NCBI RefSeq assembly: GCF_900185715.1
Contig: NZ_FYAS01000055.1
Span: forward strand, 1-64,000
Length of the DNA: 64,000 nucleotides
DNA from: Allobosea sp. CS1GBMeth4
GTDB lineage: Bacteria > Pseudomonadota > Alphaproteobacteria > Rhizobiales > Beijerinckiaceae
Reading direction: 5' to 3'
The notes under the pieces were generated by a model. That model ran no database searches. It was not told where the DNA came from and saw nothing but the letters and a program-made list of their open reading frames with translations. Below, piece by piece: positions 26,424-34,801 of this stretch; position 1 is the first letter of the stretch, and every line of letters begins with the position of its first letter. The position numbers were made by a program, and so were the translations under genes.

Positions 26424-27376
26424 GGGGTCGCCTTCCAGGTCGCCTCGAGATCGGTGGTGGCGCGGTCGAGGAAGGCCTTGAAGTCGCTCGAGGCGAGGTA
26501 CTGGAGCGGGATCTCGGCCTTCCTGGCGGCGTCGAGATATTCCGGATCCTTCAGCGCCTGGTCGATCGCCTTCTCGAGCCTGGCGACGATGTCGGCCGGA
26601 ACGCCCTTCGGCGCGGCGATACCGCGCGAGGCGCCGACGACGACGTCATAGCCGGCCTCGCGGAAAGTCGGCGCGTCGGGGAGATAGGGCGAGCGCTCGG
26701 CGCTCATCACGCCGATCACCCTGATGTTGCCTTCGCGGGCGATCTGGAGGGCTTCGCTGAGATTCATCGTCGCGGCCGGGACGTGGCCGCCGAGCACGGC
26801 CTGCCGGACCGGGGCGGTGCCGCCGAAGAAGGCCGGGGTGAACCTGGTGCCGGCGAGGCGCTGGAAGTTCAGCAGCGCGATGTGCTCGGAGGAGCCGCTG
26901 GCGCCGGAGGTGCCGATCACGATCGGCGTCGAGGCCTCCTTGGCCGCGTCGATCAGGTCCTTCAGCGAGGCATAGGAGCTCGTCTTCGGCACGACCAGCA
27001 CGCCGGGATCGTAGACCAGGTTGGCGATTGGCTGCAGGTCGGCCATCTTGAACTTGGTCTTGCCCTCGACCACCAGCGCGTTGATCGCCGGGGCGTTGAT
27101 GAAGCCGATCGTGTAGCCGTCGGGCCTGGCCTGGGCGACGGCGGTCCAGCCGATCTCGCCGCCGGCGCCAGGCTTGTTGACCACGCCGATGCGGGCGTTG
27201 CCGCCGAGATATTTCTCCATGTAGCGGGCGATGGAGCGGGCGGCGACGTCGGTGCCGCCGCCGGGCGCGAAGGCGACGATCATCTCGATCGGCTTCTCGG
27301 GATATTCGGCGCGGGCGGCGCCGGCCATGAGGAGCGCGGCTCCGAGGGTCGCGGTGATCGACAGGCGCTTGAGCAT
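26414..27376 (-). CDS. tctC: Tripartite tricarboxylate transporter solute-binding protein
   Basis: A 320-residue periplasmic protein of the TctC/Bug family. Signal peptide about residues 1-23 (cleavage near ARA-EYP), then YPEKPIEMIVAFAPGGGTD, the typical start of the mature protein, and later GHVPAATMNLSEAL and SAERSPYLPDAPTFRE. It binds a carboxylate or similar solute and delivers it to TctAB. It begins 12 bases after the monooxygenase gene and overlaps tctB, so the five genes from LysR to tctA look like one transcript. Confidence 0.93.
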   Translation of the reverse strand: MLKRLSITATLGAALLMAGAARAEYPEKPIEMIVAFAPGGGTDVAARSIARYMEKYLGGNARIGVVNKPGAGGEIGWTAVAQARPDGYTIGFINAPAINALVVEGKTKFKMADLQPIANLVYDPGVLVVPKTSSYASLKDLIDAAKEASTPIVIGTSGASGSSEHIALLNFQRLAGTRFTPAFFGGTAPVRQAVLGGHVPAATMNLSEALQIAREGNIRVIGVMSAERSPYLPDAPTFREAGYDVVVGASRGIAAPKGVPADIVARLEKAIDQALKDPEYLDAARKAEIPLQYLASSDFKAFLDRATTDLEATWKATPWK

Positions 27377-27388
27377 CGGGACTCTCCT

Positions 27389-28852
27389 TCAGGAGGTGGG
27401 AGCGGGCAATTCGGCGGGCGCGGCGGCGTCGGACCATTCGTCGCCCAGGAGTTCGGGCGTGTCGTAGGCGACGAGCGAGCGGTAATGCGCCTCGCGATCG
27501 GCGACGAAGAGGGCACGGGCGATGCCGCGGCCGAGCCGGTCGGCGCCGGCGCTGACGGCCGGGATGTCGCCGGAGAGCTTGCCATGGCTCAGCATCGCCG
27601 GATAGTTGAAGCAGTGGATGCGCGCCAGCGCCGGGCAGCTGCCTTGCGCCTTCTCCTGGAATTCGAAGGACGGGCCGAGATCGGGCGCGTTCTCCAGTTC
27701 GGGATTGTCGATACCCTCAGGGACGTAGCGATCCTTCCAGAAGCGGATGAAGGGCGCGACGGCGGCGAGCTCGGGACGCTCGGCGAGATCGACCGAGAAA
27801 CCGGTGGCGAAGATCAGGAAATCGAGCGCATAGGTGCCCTTCGGCGTCGTCAGCGCGAGCGCGCCGTCCTGTTCCTCCAATGCGAGGATCGGGCTCGCGA
27901 GATGCAGGCGGGCATTGGCATGGCGCGAGACGCGCAGGGTCGAGTCGCGCGGCGGCGGCGTCTGCGCCTTAAGCGCATAGTCGAAGAAGCGCCATTTCCA
28001 GGCGTCCGGCAGGCCGGCGACGCCGTGGACGACGCCCTGGCTGCCGATGCCGGTGAACTTGTTGATGCGCGGCAGCTCCTTGCGGCGCACGAACAGGTCG
28101 AGGCTGGCGGCGCCCTGCTCGAGCGCGGTCGCGGCATTGTCCATCGCCGAAGCACCGGCGCCGACCACGCCGACGCGCTTGCCGGCCAGCCCCGCAAAGT
28201 CGATCTCGTCGGCGCTGTGCGCCCAGAAGCGGCGGTCGACCGTCGCCGCGACCGGCGGCACCCAGGGGCCGCCGAGACCGTCGCGGCCGGTGGCGAGGAC
28301 GAGATGGCGGGCGAAGACCGTGCGCGCGCCTTCCGCATCGGAGACCGTCAGCACCAGCAGATCGCCATGCGGCACGACCGCATCGAGGCGGGCGCCGTTC
28401 TCGACCGGCAGATCCAGCACCGTCCGGTACCAGGCGAGATAGTCCATCCACATCGTCCGCGGGATCTTGCCCAGCGCTTCCCAGGCGGCGCGGCCGTGCT
28501 GCGCCTCGTACCAGGCCCGGAAGGTCAGCGCCGGCAGGCCGAGCGCCGGGCCGGTGAGCTGCTTCGGCGAGCGCAGCGTCTCCATCCTCGCATAGGTGAC
28601 CCAGGGTCCTTCGCGACCGGCGGGGGCACGGTCGAGGAGGACGATGTTGGAGAGGCCGAGCCCCTTCAGCGCCGCCCCGGCGGCGAGGCCGCACATGCCC
28701 GCCCCGACGATCACGACGTCGCGCACGCGCCGGCCCTCATGCTCGCGCGGCGGCACCCAGTCCCTGGCCGGCCATTCCAGCCATTCGAGATCCTGACGCA
28801 GGCGCTGCTCCAGGGCCGGCAGGCCGGTGGGGACGGAGCTGACGGCGTTCAT
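27389..28852 (-). CDS. FAD/NAD(P)H-dependent monooxygenase (FMO/BVMO-like)
   Basis: A 487-residue flavoprotein with two dinucleotide-binding motifs: FAD site VIVGAGMCGLAAG (about 47-59) and NADPH site VGVVGAGASAMDNA (about 218-231). The segment between them, RRFWAHSADEIDF, occupies the place of the FMO/Baeyer-Villiger fingerprint but does not match it exactly. It may N-oxidise, S-oxidise or ring-insert oxygen into an imported acid. The ATG overlaps the LysR stop by four bases, and tctC follows after 12 bases. Which of the FMO subclasses it belongs to is not clear. Confidence 0.85.
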   Translation of the reverse strand: MNAVSSVPTGLPALEQRLRQDLEWLEWPARDWVPPREHEGRRVRDVVIVGAGMCGLAAGAALKGLGLSNIVLLDRAPAGREGPWVTYARMETLRSPKQLTGPALGLPALTFRAWYEAQHGRAAWEALGKIPRTMWMDYLAWYRTVLDLPVENGARLDAVVPHGDLLVLTVSDAEGARTVFARHLVLATGRDGLGGPWVPPVAATVDRRFWAHSADEIDFAGLAGKRVGVVGAGASAMDNAATALEQGAASLDLFVRRKELPRINKFTGIGSQGVVHGVAGLPDAWKWRFFDYALKAQTPPPRDSTLRVSRHANARLHLASPILALEEQDGALALTTPKGTYALDFLIFATGFSVDLAERPELAAVAPFIRFWKDRYVPEGIDNPELENAPDLGPSFEFQEKAQGSCPALARIHCFNYPAMLSHGKLSGDIPAVSAGADRLGRGIARALFVADREAHYRSLVAYDTPELLGDEWSDAAAPAELPAPTS

Positions 28853-29820
28853 GCGGCGCTCCGGCCCGGCCGAGGGCCGAACAAATCGGCCATCAGCCGC
28901 TCGCGAGCCGTCGGCGGATGCTTGACGAAGCCCGGCAGCGTCTCGCGCGAGACCGTCTCCAGCGCGGCGATCAACCCGTCGACCAGCGGCGTCGCCGGAC
29001 GGCCATAGGGCGTGACCACGCCCCAGAGGAAGGAGATCGGCACGTCCAGCTTGCGAATGGCGACGCCTTCCAACGGCATGCCATAGGCGATGACCGGCTC
29101 GAGAATGGCGACGCCCAGCCCGGCGCGCGCCGCCATCAGCGCGGTGTTGGAGGTGTTGGCGTCGAGGATTCCGGCCGGCCGGACGCCGGCGCGCTCCAGC
29201 GCCGCATCGACGCGCCGGCGCCAGCGGAAGGGATTGGCCATGGCGATCAGCCGGCGGCCGGCGACCGCGGCGAGCGGGATCGTCTCGGCTTCGGCCAGCG
29301 GATCGTCGGCGCGCACCGCGACGACACAGGGCGCTTCGCCGATCCAGTGGAGCTCGAGGGCGGGGTGATCGACCGGCAGGCTGGTGACGCCGATCTCGGC
29401 GACATGGGTCGCGACCGACTGCACGACCTGCTCGGCCAGCGCCGCGCGGACATGCACCTGTTCGGGCAAGGCCGCCTCGCCGAGCCGGGCGAGGGCAGCC
29501 GGCAGCATGCCGGCGGCGAAGGAGGCGATCGAGGCGATCTCGAGGGAGCGCGGCCTCTCCGCCGCGATCGCCGCCGCCCGCTCGCGCAGCTGCCGAAGCC
29601 AGGCGATGACAGGCTCGACCTCCTGATGGAAGCGCAGGCCCTGCTCGGTCGGCGTCACGCGCGGACCGGCGCGGTGCAGCACGCTGAAGCCGAGCGTCTC
29701 CTCGAGCTCCTGGATCTGGCGGGTCAGCGTCGGCTGCGAACGCCCGAGCAGCTTCGCACCGCCGGTGATGCTGCCGGCGGAGAAGACTGCGGCAAAGGCT
29801 TCGAGCTGGCGCAAATCCAT
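28849..29820 (-). CDS. LysR-family transcriptional regulator
   Basis: A 323-residue regulator with an N-terminal winged helix (MDLRQLEAFAAVFSAGSITG, recognition helix SQPTLTRQIQELE) and a periplasmic-binding-like effector domain from about residue 90. It is unusual in being the first gene of the operon it probably controls (monooxygenase and tctCBA), and it is divergent from the CMD-protein pair, 51 bases away. The effector is likely a carboxylate moved by TctABC or its product. Confidence 0.92.
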   Translation of the reverse strand: MDLRQLEAFAAVFSAGSITGGAKLLGRSQPTLTRQIQELEETLGFSVLHRAGPRVTPTEQGLRFHQEVEPVIAWLRQLRERAAAIAAERPRSLEIASIASFAAGMLPAALARLGEAALPEQVHVRAALAEQVVQSVATHVAEIGVTSLPVDHPALELHWIGEAPCVVAVRADDPLAEAETIPLAAVAGRRLIAMANPFRWRRRVDAALERAGVRPAGILDANTSNTALMAARAGLGVAILEPVIAYGMPLEGVAIRKLDVPISFLWGVVTPYGRPATPLVDGLIAALETVSRETLPGFVKHPPTARERLMADLFGPRPGRSAA

Positions 29821-29871
29821 CAGTGAGCAAAACCGAACATTATTCCTTAAGCGGATGATACATGCTAGTTG

Positions 29872-30438
29872 ATGCAGATCAAGTATGAAGCTTTCGCGCG
29901 GCACGCGGTGTCGCAGGCGGCCAAGGAGAAACGGGTGAGCGCTTCCCAACTCATCGAGACGCTGGCCGGCGCCGGCTCCGGCCTCTCGGACGCCCTCGCG
30001 GAACGGGCCGAGATCCTGCGCCTCAGCCAGGCTGCGCACGACGCGGTGCTGCTGCCGCGTGCGCCGGGCGGCCTCAGCCATGGCGAGCGCGCCGCGCTCG
30101 CCGCCCGCATCGCAAGCGCCAATACCGACGCGACGCTTGCCGGGCATTATCGCGCGCTTCTGCGCCGGGCCGGAGAAAGCCCGGCCCTCCTCGCCATCGC
30201 CGACGGCGCCGTCCCGGCGGCGGAGGTCGCGGGCGCCGATGGGCGGCTGCGGGCGATCGTCCGGCATGTCGACCTGGTGACGCTGTCGCCGAAGGACGCG
30301 ACCAGAGCCGACATCGCCGCCCTGGTCGATGCCGGCCTGGCCGAGCCCGACATCGTCAGGCTGGCCGAGCTCATCGCCTTCGTGAACTACCAGGCCCGCG
30401 TCATCGCCGGCCTGCGGCTGCTGGGGAGCCTCGCATGA
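29872..30438 (+). CDS. CMD-domain protein, Avi_7170-like, without cysteines
   Basis: A 188-residue all-helical protein resembling the Avi_7170 group of carboxymuconolactone decarboxylase (CMD) domain proteins. It contains no cysteine, so the CxxC peroxidase site is absent; the C-terminal part (LAELIAFVNYQARVIAGLRLL) keeps the helix that lies near the active site in the family. It overlaps by four bases a second, catalytically intact CMD gene, which suggests a heteromeric partner role. ATG 29872 directly follows a TTG at 29869; no strong ribosome binding site is seen. Divergent from LysR. Confidence 0.78.
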   Translation: MQIKYEAFARHAVSQAAKEKRVSASQLIETLAGAGSGLSDALAERAEILRLSQAAHDAVLLPRAPGGLSHGERAALAARIASANTDATLAGHYRALLRRAGESPALLAIADGAVPAAEVAGADGRLRAIVRHVDLVTLSPKDATRADIAALVDAGLAEPDIVRLAELIAFVNYQARVIAGLRLLGSLA

Positions 30439-31010
30439 GCACAGTCGTCCACGATTTCACCGCCACGGTCCCGCGCTGGTCGCCCTTCGTCACCCCGGTC
30501 GCGCTCGCAGAGGCGACGCCGGAGCAGCTCGACGCGATGCAGGTGACGCCGTCGAACAAGAAGATCTCGGATTATGTGCTGACGCTGGCGCACGACCCGG
30601 AATCGCTCAAGGTGCGCTCGCCGCTGTTCAACGCCATCATGTACGGCAAGGGCGGGCTGTCCTCGGCCGAGCGCGAGCTCGGCGCGACCGCCGCCTCGAT
30701 CGTCAACCGCTGCGTCTACTGCGCGGCGGTGCATGCCTCGCGCTTCATCGGCCTGACCAGGCGCGATGACGTGATCGCGGAGATCTTCGCCAGGGAGCTC
30801 GACGCCGAGCTGGAAGAGCACCAGCAGGCGATCTTCGACTTCGCGGCGAGGCTGTCGAAGACGCCATCGCAGGCCACTGAGGAAGACATCGCGAAACTTG
30901 CCGATCTCGGCCTTTCCAAGGTCGAGATCCTCGACCTCATTCTCTCGGCGTCGATCTTCGGCTGGGCCAACCGGCTGATGCACACGCTCGGCGAGCCGGT
31001 TCGGGACTGA
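30435..31010 (+). CDS. Alkylhydroperoxidase-like CMD protein, Avi_7169-like
   Basis: A 191-residue AhpD-related protein with the full redox motif NRCVYCAAVH: C93, C96 and H100, preceded by the conserved E81. Family members reduce peroxides or act in peroxide-linked detoxification, though the Avi_7169 group has no proven reaction. It starts inside the stop of the cysteine-less partner gene (ATGA). Placement opposite a LysR-FMO-TctCBA operon suggests that it removes peroxide or a reactive product formed by the uncoupled monooxygenase. Confidence 0.85.
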   Translation: MSTVVHDFTATVPRWSPFVTPVALAEATPEQLDAMQVTPSNKKISDYVLTLAHDPESLKVRSPLFNAIMYGKGGLSSAERELGATAASIVNRCVYCAAVHASRFIGLTRRDDVIAEIFARELDAELEEHQQAIFDFAARLSKTPSQATEEDIAKLADLGLSKVEILDLILSASIFGWANRLMHTLGEPVRD

Positions 31011-31016
31011 GGCGCC

Positions 31017-32084
31017 TCAGCCCTCGCGCAGCTGGCGGTGCAATTCCGCGGGCGTGAGCCCGGCGAGCCCGAGCGCCGGGAGCAGGTCGTTCTCGGCGCG
31101 GAAATCCCGCGCGCAGATCGCGTCGAACAGGGCGATGCCGGCCCTGTGCAGCGGCAGCTCCATGCCGGCGATTGCGCCGAGCAGATCCAGCGGCACGAGG
31201 CCGAAGGGCACGTCCTCGGTGATGAACCGAGTGTCGAGCGATTTGGGACCGAGCAGTTCCGGGCGCTTGCGGTAGACCGCCGCCGCCATCTCGCCGACCG
31301 GCCCGGGCTCGACGCCGAAGGAGAGCCGGTAATGGTCCTGCACGCTGCGGACCTCGAGCCCGAAGGCGCGCGCCAGCGACAGCCGCTCGGCATCCATCGC
31401 GTCGATGATGCGGCCGACGCCCTGCGTGATCGAGCCGTAATTCGGCCAGTCCTCGCCTTGCTCCGCCCGGGTCAGGTTGCCGAGCATGGTCGCCATGTGG
31501 GCCGGCGGGTTGAGATTGCTCAGCATGATCGCGAGCACGTCAGGACGCGGCTCGAAACGGTCGCCGAACAGGGCCCGGCACAGCGCCAGCCCGGCCTCGG
31601 CATGGCGCTGCGGCAAGGTCGCGACGTCGAGCCGCGCGCGGATACCCGAGACATGGACGCCGCGCGGGCCGCTCTTGCGCGCCGTCAGCGCCGTCGTCGC
31701 CCAGGCGGCGATCGGCAGGTCGAGCCCGCGCGCGGCCAGCAGGCGATGCAGATGAAGCGCGGCGAAGGAGCAATGCGCGCTGACGATCACGCCCTGCCGG
31801 GCGCGCAGCTGCGGCGCCAGCGCCTCGAACACCGCCCGGAAGCCGTTGGCCTGCACCGCGACGATGACGGCGTCCGCGCCGTCGACCGCCTCGGCACAAT
31901 CACGGGCGAGCGCGAGCGGCAGCGTGCCTTCGAGCGTGCCGGTGACGGTGAGCCCGGCGCCGCCGGCGAAATCGACGAGCGCCGCGCCGCTGGGCGACCA
32001 GAGGATCGGCTGGTGGCCCGCCGAGCTCAGATAGGCCGCATAGCCGCGACCGATGCCGCCCGAGCCGATGATCGCGACACGCAT
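31017..32084 (-). CDS. NAD/NADP octopine/nopaline dehydrogenase family protein
   Basis: A 355-residue oxidoreductase: N-terminal Rossmann domain with GSGGIGRGYAAYL (about 7-19), then the all-helical octopine dehydrogenase domain, recognised by LSNLNPPAHMATMLGN, the catalytic-domain segment VQDHYRLSFG, and the C-terminal block DTRFITEDVPFGLVPL. The reaction in the family is reversible reductive condensation of an amino acid with a keto acid; soil bacteria use it to break down opines. It is convergent with the CMD gene, the two stops lying in the palindrome TGAGGCGCCTCA, and divergent from the sugar ABC operon. Ketopantoate reductase is a less fitting alternative. Confidence 0.85.
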   Translation of the reverse strand: MRVAIIGSGGIGRGYAAYLSSAGHQPILWSPSGAALVDFAGGAGLTVTGTLEGTLPLALARDCAEAVDGADAVIVAVQANGFRAVFEALAPQLRARQGVIVSAHCSFAALHLHRLLAARGLDLPIAAWATTALTARKSGPRGVHVSGIRARLDVATLPQRHAEAGLALCRALFGDRFEPRPDVLAIMLSNLNPPAHMATMLGNLTRAEQGEDWPNYGSITQGVGRIIDAMDAERLSLARAFGLEVRSVQDHYRLSFGVEPGPVGEMAAAVYRKRPELLGPKSLDTRFITEDVPFGLVPLDLLGAIAGMELPLHRAGIALFDAICARDFRAENDLLPALGLAGLTPAELHRQLREG

Positions 32085-32414
32085 GAAGGATTCCCGCTCT
32101 CCTGGCCGTCATGCCGTCCGGTGCATCCTCGCAGCGCACCGGCGGCGGCAGAGGGTTTAGTGCTTCTCCGCGGCCCGTCGCAAGCCGGCGCGCCCTTCAT
32201 GGCGTGCGGTCAGCCCCCGCGGCACGCGCCGAGAACTCGCCGGTTGACAGTTTTGCAATCGATTACATAATCCGTCCCGAAGCGGTTCCAGAGAATGAGC
32301 CGGCGGAGGGAGGAATGCCGCGCATGCGCATCAGCATCGTCGATTCGCCGGGCTCCTCCGGGCGTGGCCGCGCCGCGGCGCCGCGCTGACCGCAGCACCG
32401 CGAAGGCCCGCGCC
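32085..32414. other. Divergent intergenic region before the sugar operon
   Basis: No supported gene in these 330 bases. It holds the promoter and LacI-type operator at 32244-32271 and, nearer the opine dehydrogenase gene, a seven-base inverted repeat CCGGTGC / GCACCGG at about 32118-32142. A short frame running through 32295-32414 is only a 5' extension of the epimerase frame and has no own start signal. The untranslated leader of the sugar operon would be about 140 bases long, which is long for this genome style. Confidence 0.5.
32244..32271 (+). promoter_or_regulatory. Sigma-70 promoter with embedded LacI-type operator
   Basis: TTGACA (32244-32249) and CATAAT (32266-32271) are spaced by 16 bases, the best sigma-70 match in the window. 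Between and over them lies TGCAATCGATTACA (32254-32267), a LacI-family palindrome with the central CG and perfect AATCGATT core. The LacI regulator at 38027-39109 closes this operon, so repression at this site is the obvious model. Confidence 0.72.
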
Positions 32415-33290
32415 ATGGTCCAGATCGGCTTCAACCTGCTCACCGTCGGCGGCTTCATCGACGAGGCGCACCTTCCCTTGTGCGAGCGCATCCGTGAGAT
32501 CGGCTATGACGGAGTCGAGGTTCCGGTCTTCGAGGGCGATATCGGCCATTACGAGCGGCTCGGCCGCCGCCTCGACACGATCGGCCTGCAGCGCACCATC
32601 GTCACCATCGTCGCGGAGGACAGCAACCCGCTTTCGCCCGATCCCGCCATCCGCCGGAAAGCGCGTGAGCGCCATCGCTGGGCGGTCGACTGCGCCGCGG
32701 CTCTGGGCGCGACCGTCATCGCCGGCCCCTATCACTCGCCGGTCGGCGTCTTCAGCGGCGAAGGCCCGCGCGAGGACGAGCTCGCTCATCTCGCCGAGGC
32801 GCTACACGCCATGGCGGATGATGCCGGCAGAGCCGGGATCGCGCTCTCGCTCGAGGCGATCAACCGCTTCGAATGCTACGTGCTGAACACGATGGAGGCG
32901 GCGAGCGCGCTGCATGCCCGGGTCGGGCACCCGAACTTCGGCTACATGTACGACACCTTCCACGCCAATATCGAGGAGCGCGACCCGGTCGGCGCCTATG
33001 GCCGCCATGCCGGCGAGATCAACCACATCCACCTCTCCGAGAACGACCGCGGCATCGTCGGGCGCGGCCATGTGCCGTGGGCGGAGACGTTCCGCGCCAT
33101 CCGCGCCACCGGCTACGACGGCTGGCTCACGGTCGAGGCCTTCGGCCGGGCGCTGCCCGCGCTCGCGGCCGCGACGCGGGTCTGGCGCGATCTCTTCCCC
33201 GATCTCGATACGCTGCTGATCGAGAGTCACGGCTTCATCCGGCGCGGCTGGGCCGAGGCAGCCTCACCCGCCGAGGCAGGTGCCGCATGA
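32415..33290 (+). CDS. Sugar phosphate isomerase/epimerase (TIM barrel)
   Basis: A 291-residue AP-endonuclease-2-fold enzyme of the D-tagatose 3-epimerase/xylose isomerase-like group. Metal and catalytic residues are in place: E147 (LEAINRFE), D180 and H183 (YMYDTFHAN), H206 (HIHLSEN) and E241 (TVEAFGR). It should epimerise or isomerise a free ketose or keto-sugar in the cytoplasm. It is the first gene of the sugar ABC operon and overlaps the ATPase gene by four bases, so its substrate is probably the imported sugar. ATG 32415 is preceded by a weak GAAGG. Confidence 0.9.
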   Translation: MVQIGFNLLTVGGFIDEAHLPLCERIREIGYDGVEVPVFEGDIGHYERLGRRLDTIGLQRTIVTIVAEDSNPLSPDPAIRRKARERHRWAVDCAAALGATVIAGPYHSPVGVFSGEGPREDELAHLAEALHAMADDAGRAGIALSLEAINRFECYVLNTMEAASALHARVGHPNFGYMYDTFHANIEERDPVGAYGRHAGEINHIHLSENDRGIVGRGHVPWAETFRAIRATGYDGWLTVEAFGRALPALAAATRVWRDLFPDLDTLLIESHGFIRRGWAEAASPAEAGAA

Positions 33291-34801
33291 GCCCGAGCCC
33301 GCCGGTCCTCTCGATGCACGGCATCGGCAAGAGCTTCACCGGCGTGCGGGCGCTCGACGATGTCAGTCTCGATTGCCAGGCCGGCGAAGTCCACGCCATC
33401 TGCGGCGAGAACGGCGCCGGCAAGTCGACGCTGATGAAGGTGCTGGGCGGCGTCTACCGTCCCGACGAGGGCGAGATCCTGCTCGGCGGGCAGCCGATCG
33501 CGTTCCGACATCCGGCCGAAGCGCGCCGGGCCGGGATCAGCATCATCCATCAGGAGCTCAGCCTGCTGCCGGAGCGCAGCGTCGCCGACAACATCTTCCT
33601 CGGGCTGGAGCCGACGCGTCGCGGCCTGCTCGACCGAGCCGCCATGCGCGAGGGCGCGCGCCGGCTGCTTCGGCGCGTCGGCGCCAGGGTGCCTCCCGAC
33701 GCCTTGGTGAAATCGCTGTCGATCGCCGAGCAGCAGCTGGTCGAGATCGCCAAGGCGCTGGCGCTCGATGCGCGCATCATCGTGATGGACGAGCCGACCG
33801 CGGCGCTCGACGAGCGCGATGCCGGCCGGCTGCTGGAGCTGGTCGGAGCCCTCCGGCGCGAGGGCGCCTCGATCCTCTACATCTCGCACCGCATGGCCGA
33901 GCTGAAGGCGATCGCCGACCGGATCACCGTGCTGAAGGACGGCAGGCTGGTCGCGACGCGCCCCGCCGCCGCGCTGACGCCGGCGATGATCGTCGGGCTG
34001 ATGGTCGGGCGCGAACTCTCCGACTTCTTTCCGGCGCCCGGCGATCCGGCACGCCGCGGCCCCGTCGCCCTGTCGTTGCGGGGCGCGGGCAACGCCGTGC
34101 TCTCCGACATCGCGCTCGACCTGCGTGCCGGCGAGATCGTCGGCGTCGCCGGGCTCGAAGGCTCCGGCAAGGGCGCGCTCGGGCGCGCCCTGTTCGGCGA
34201 CGCGCCGTTCACCCGCGGTCGCATGGCCATCGACGGTCGCGACGGCCTGGTTTCTTCGCCACGGGCGGCCATCATAGCCGGCATCGGCTTCCTCTCCGAC
34301 GACCGCAAGAAGGAGGGGATCGCGCCGCAGCAATCGTTGCGCGACAATGTCCTGATGACCCTGCGCGCCTTTGCGCAGCGCCTGCTGCCGCCGGGTTCCG
34401 GTGCAATGGCGCGCGCCGCCGCCGACCGGCAATTGACCGAGGTCGACGTCAGGGCGGCAGGGTTCGCGCAGGAAATCCGCGAGCTCTCCGGCGGCAACCA
34501 GCAGAAGGTCGTGATCGGCCGCTGGCTGGCGCGCGACCCCAGGGTGCTGATCTTCCTCGAGCCGACCCGCGGCATCGACGTCGCCGCCAAGGCGGCGATC
34601 TACCAATTGATGCGCGGCCTCGCCGACCGCGGACGCGCCATCCTGATGATCTCCTCCGACCTGCCGGAGATCGTCGGGGTCAGCGATCGCATCCTCGTCA
34701 TGCACGAGGGCCGCATTGCCGGGGAGCTGAAGCGGGGCGCGAGCGAGGAGGAGGTGATGCACCTCGCCCTCGGCACCGGGGCGACGGAGGCCGCGGCATG
34801 A
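33287..34801 (+). CDS. Sugar ABC transporter ATPase, RbsA type
   Basis: A 504-residue protein with two fused nucleotide-binding domains. The first is canonical: Walker A GENGAGKS at 40-47, signature LSIAEQQ, and Walker B with VMDEPTAALDE. The second is degenerate: its P-loop reads GLEGSGKG (289-296), with G296 in place of Ser/Thr, and the Walker B aspartate is replaced by L424 before E425 (FLEPTRG); its LSGGNQQK signature is intact. Only the first site may hydrolyse ATP normally. ATGA overlaps join it to both neighbouring genes. Confidence 0.93.
   Translation: MSPSPPVLSMHGIGKSFTGVRALDDVSLDCQAGEVHAICGENGAGKSTLMKVLGGVYRPDEGEILLGGQPIAFRHPAEARRAGISIIHQELSLLPERSVADNIFLGLEPTRRGLLDRAAMREGARRLLRRVGARVPPDALVKSLSIAEQQLVEIAKALALDARIIVMDEPTAALDERDAGRLLELVGALRREGASILYISHRMAELKAIADRITVLKDGRLVATRPAAALTPAMIVGLMVGRELSDFFPAPGDPARRGPVALSLRGAGNAVLSDIALDLRAGEIVGVAGLEGSGKGALGRALFGDAPFTRGRMAIDGRDGLVSSPRAAIIAGIGFLSDDRKKEGIAPQQSLRDNVLMTLRAFAQRLLPPGSGAMARAAADRQLTEVDVRAAGFAQEIRELSGGNQQKVVIGRWLARDPRVLIFLEPTRGIDVAAKAAIYQLMRGLADRGRAILMISSDLPEIVGVSDRILVMHEGRIAGELKRGASEEEVMHLALGTGATEAAA

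Noticed and set aside
31008-31019. Perfect 12-bp palindrome TGAGGCGCCTCA formed by two convergent stop codons
   Set aside because: Probably a by-product of two convergent TGA stops with GC-rich bases between; too short for a terminator or a confident operator.
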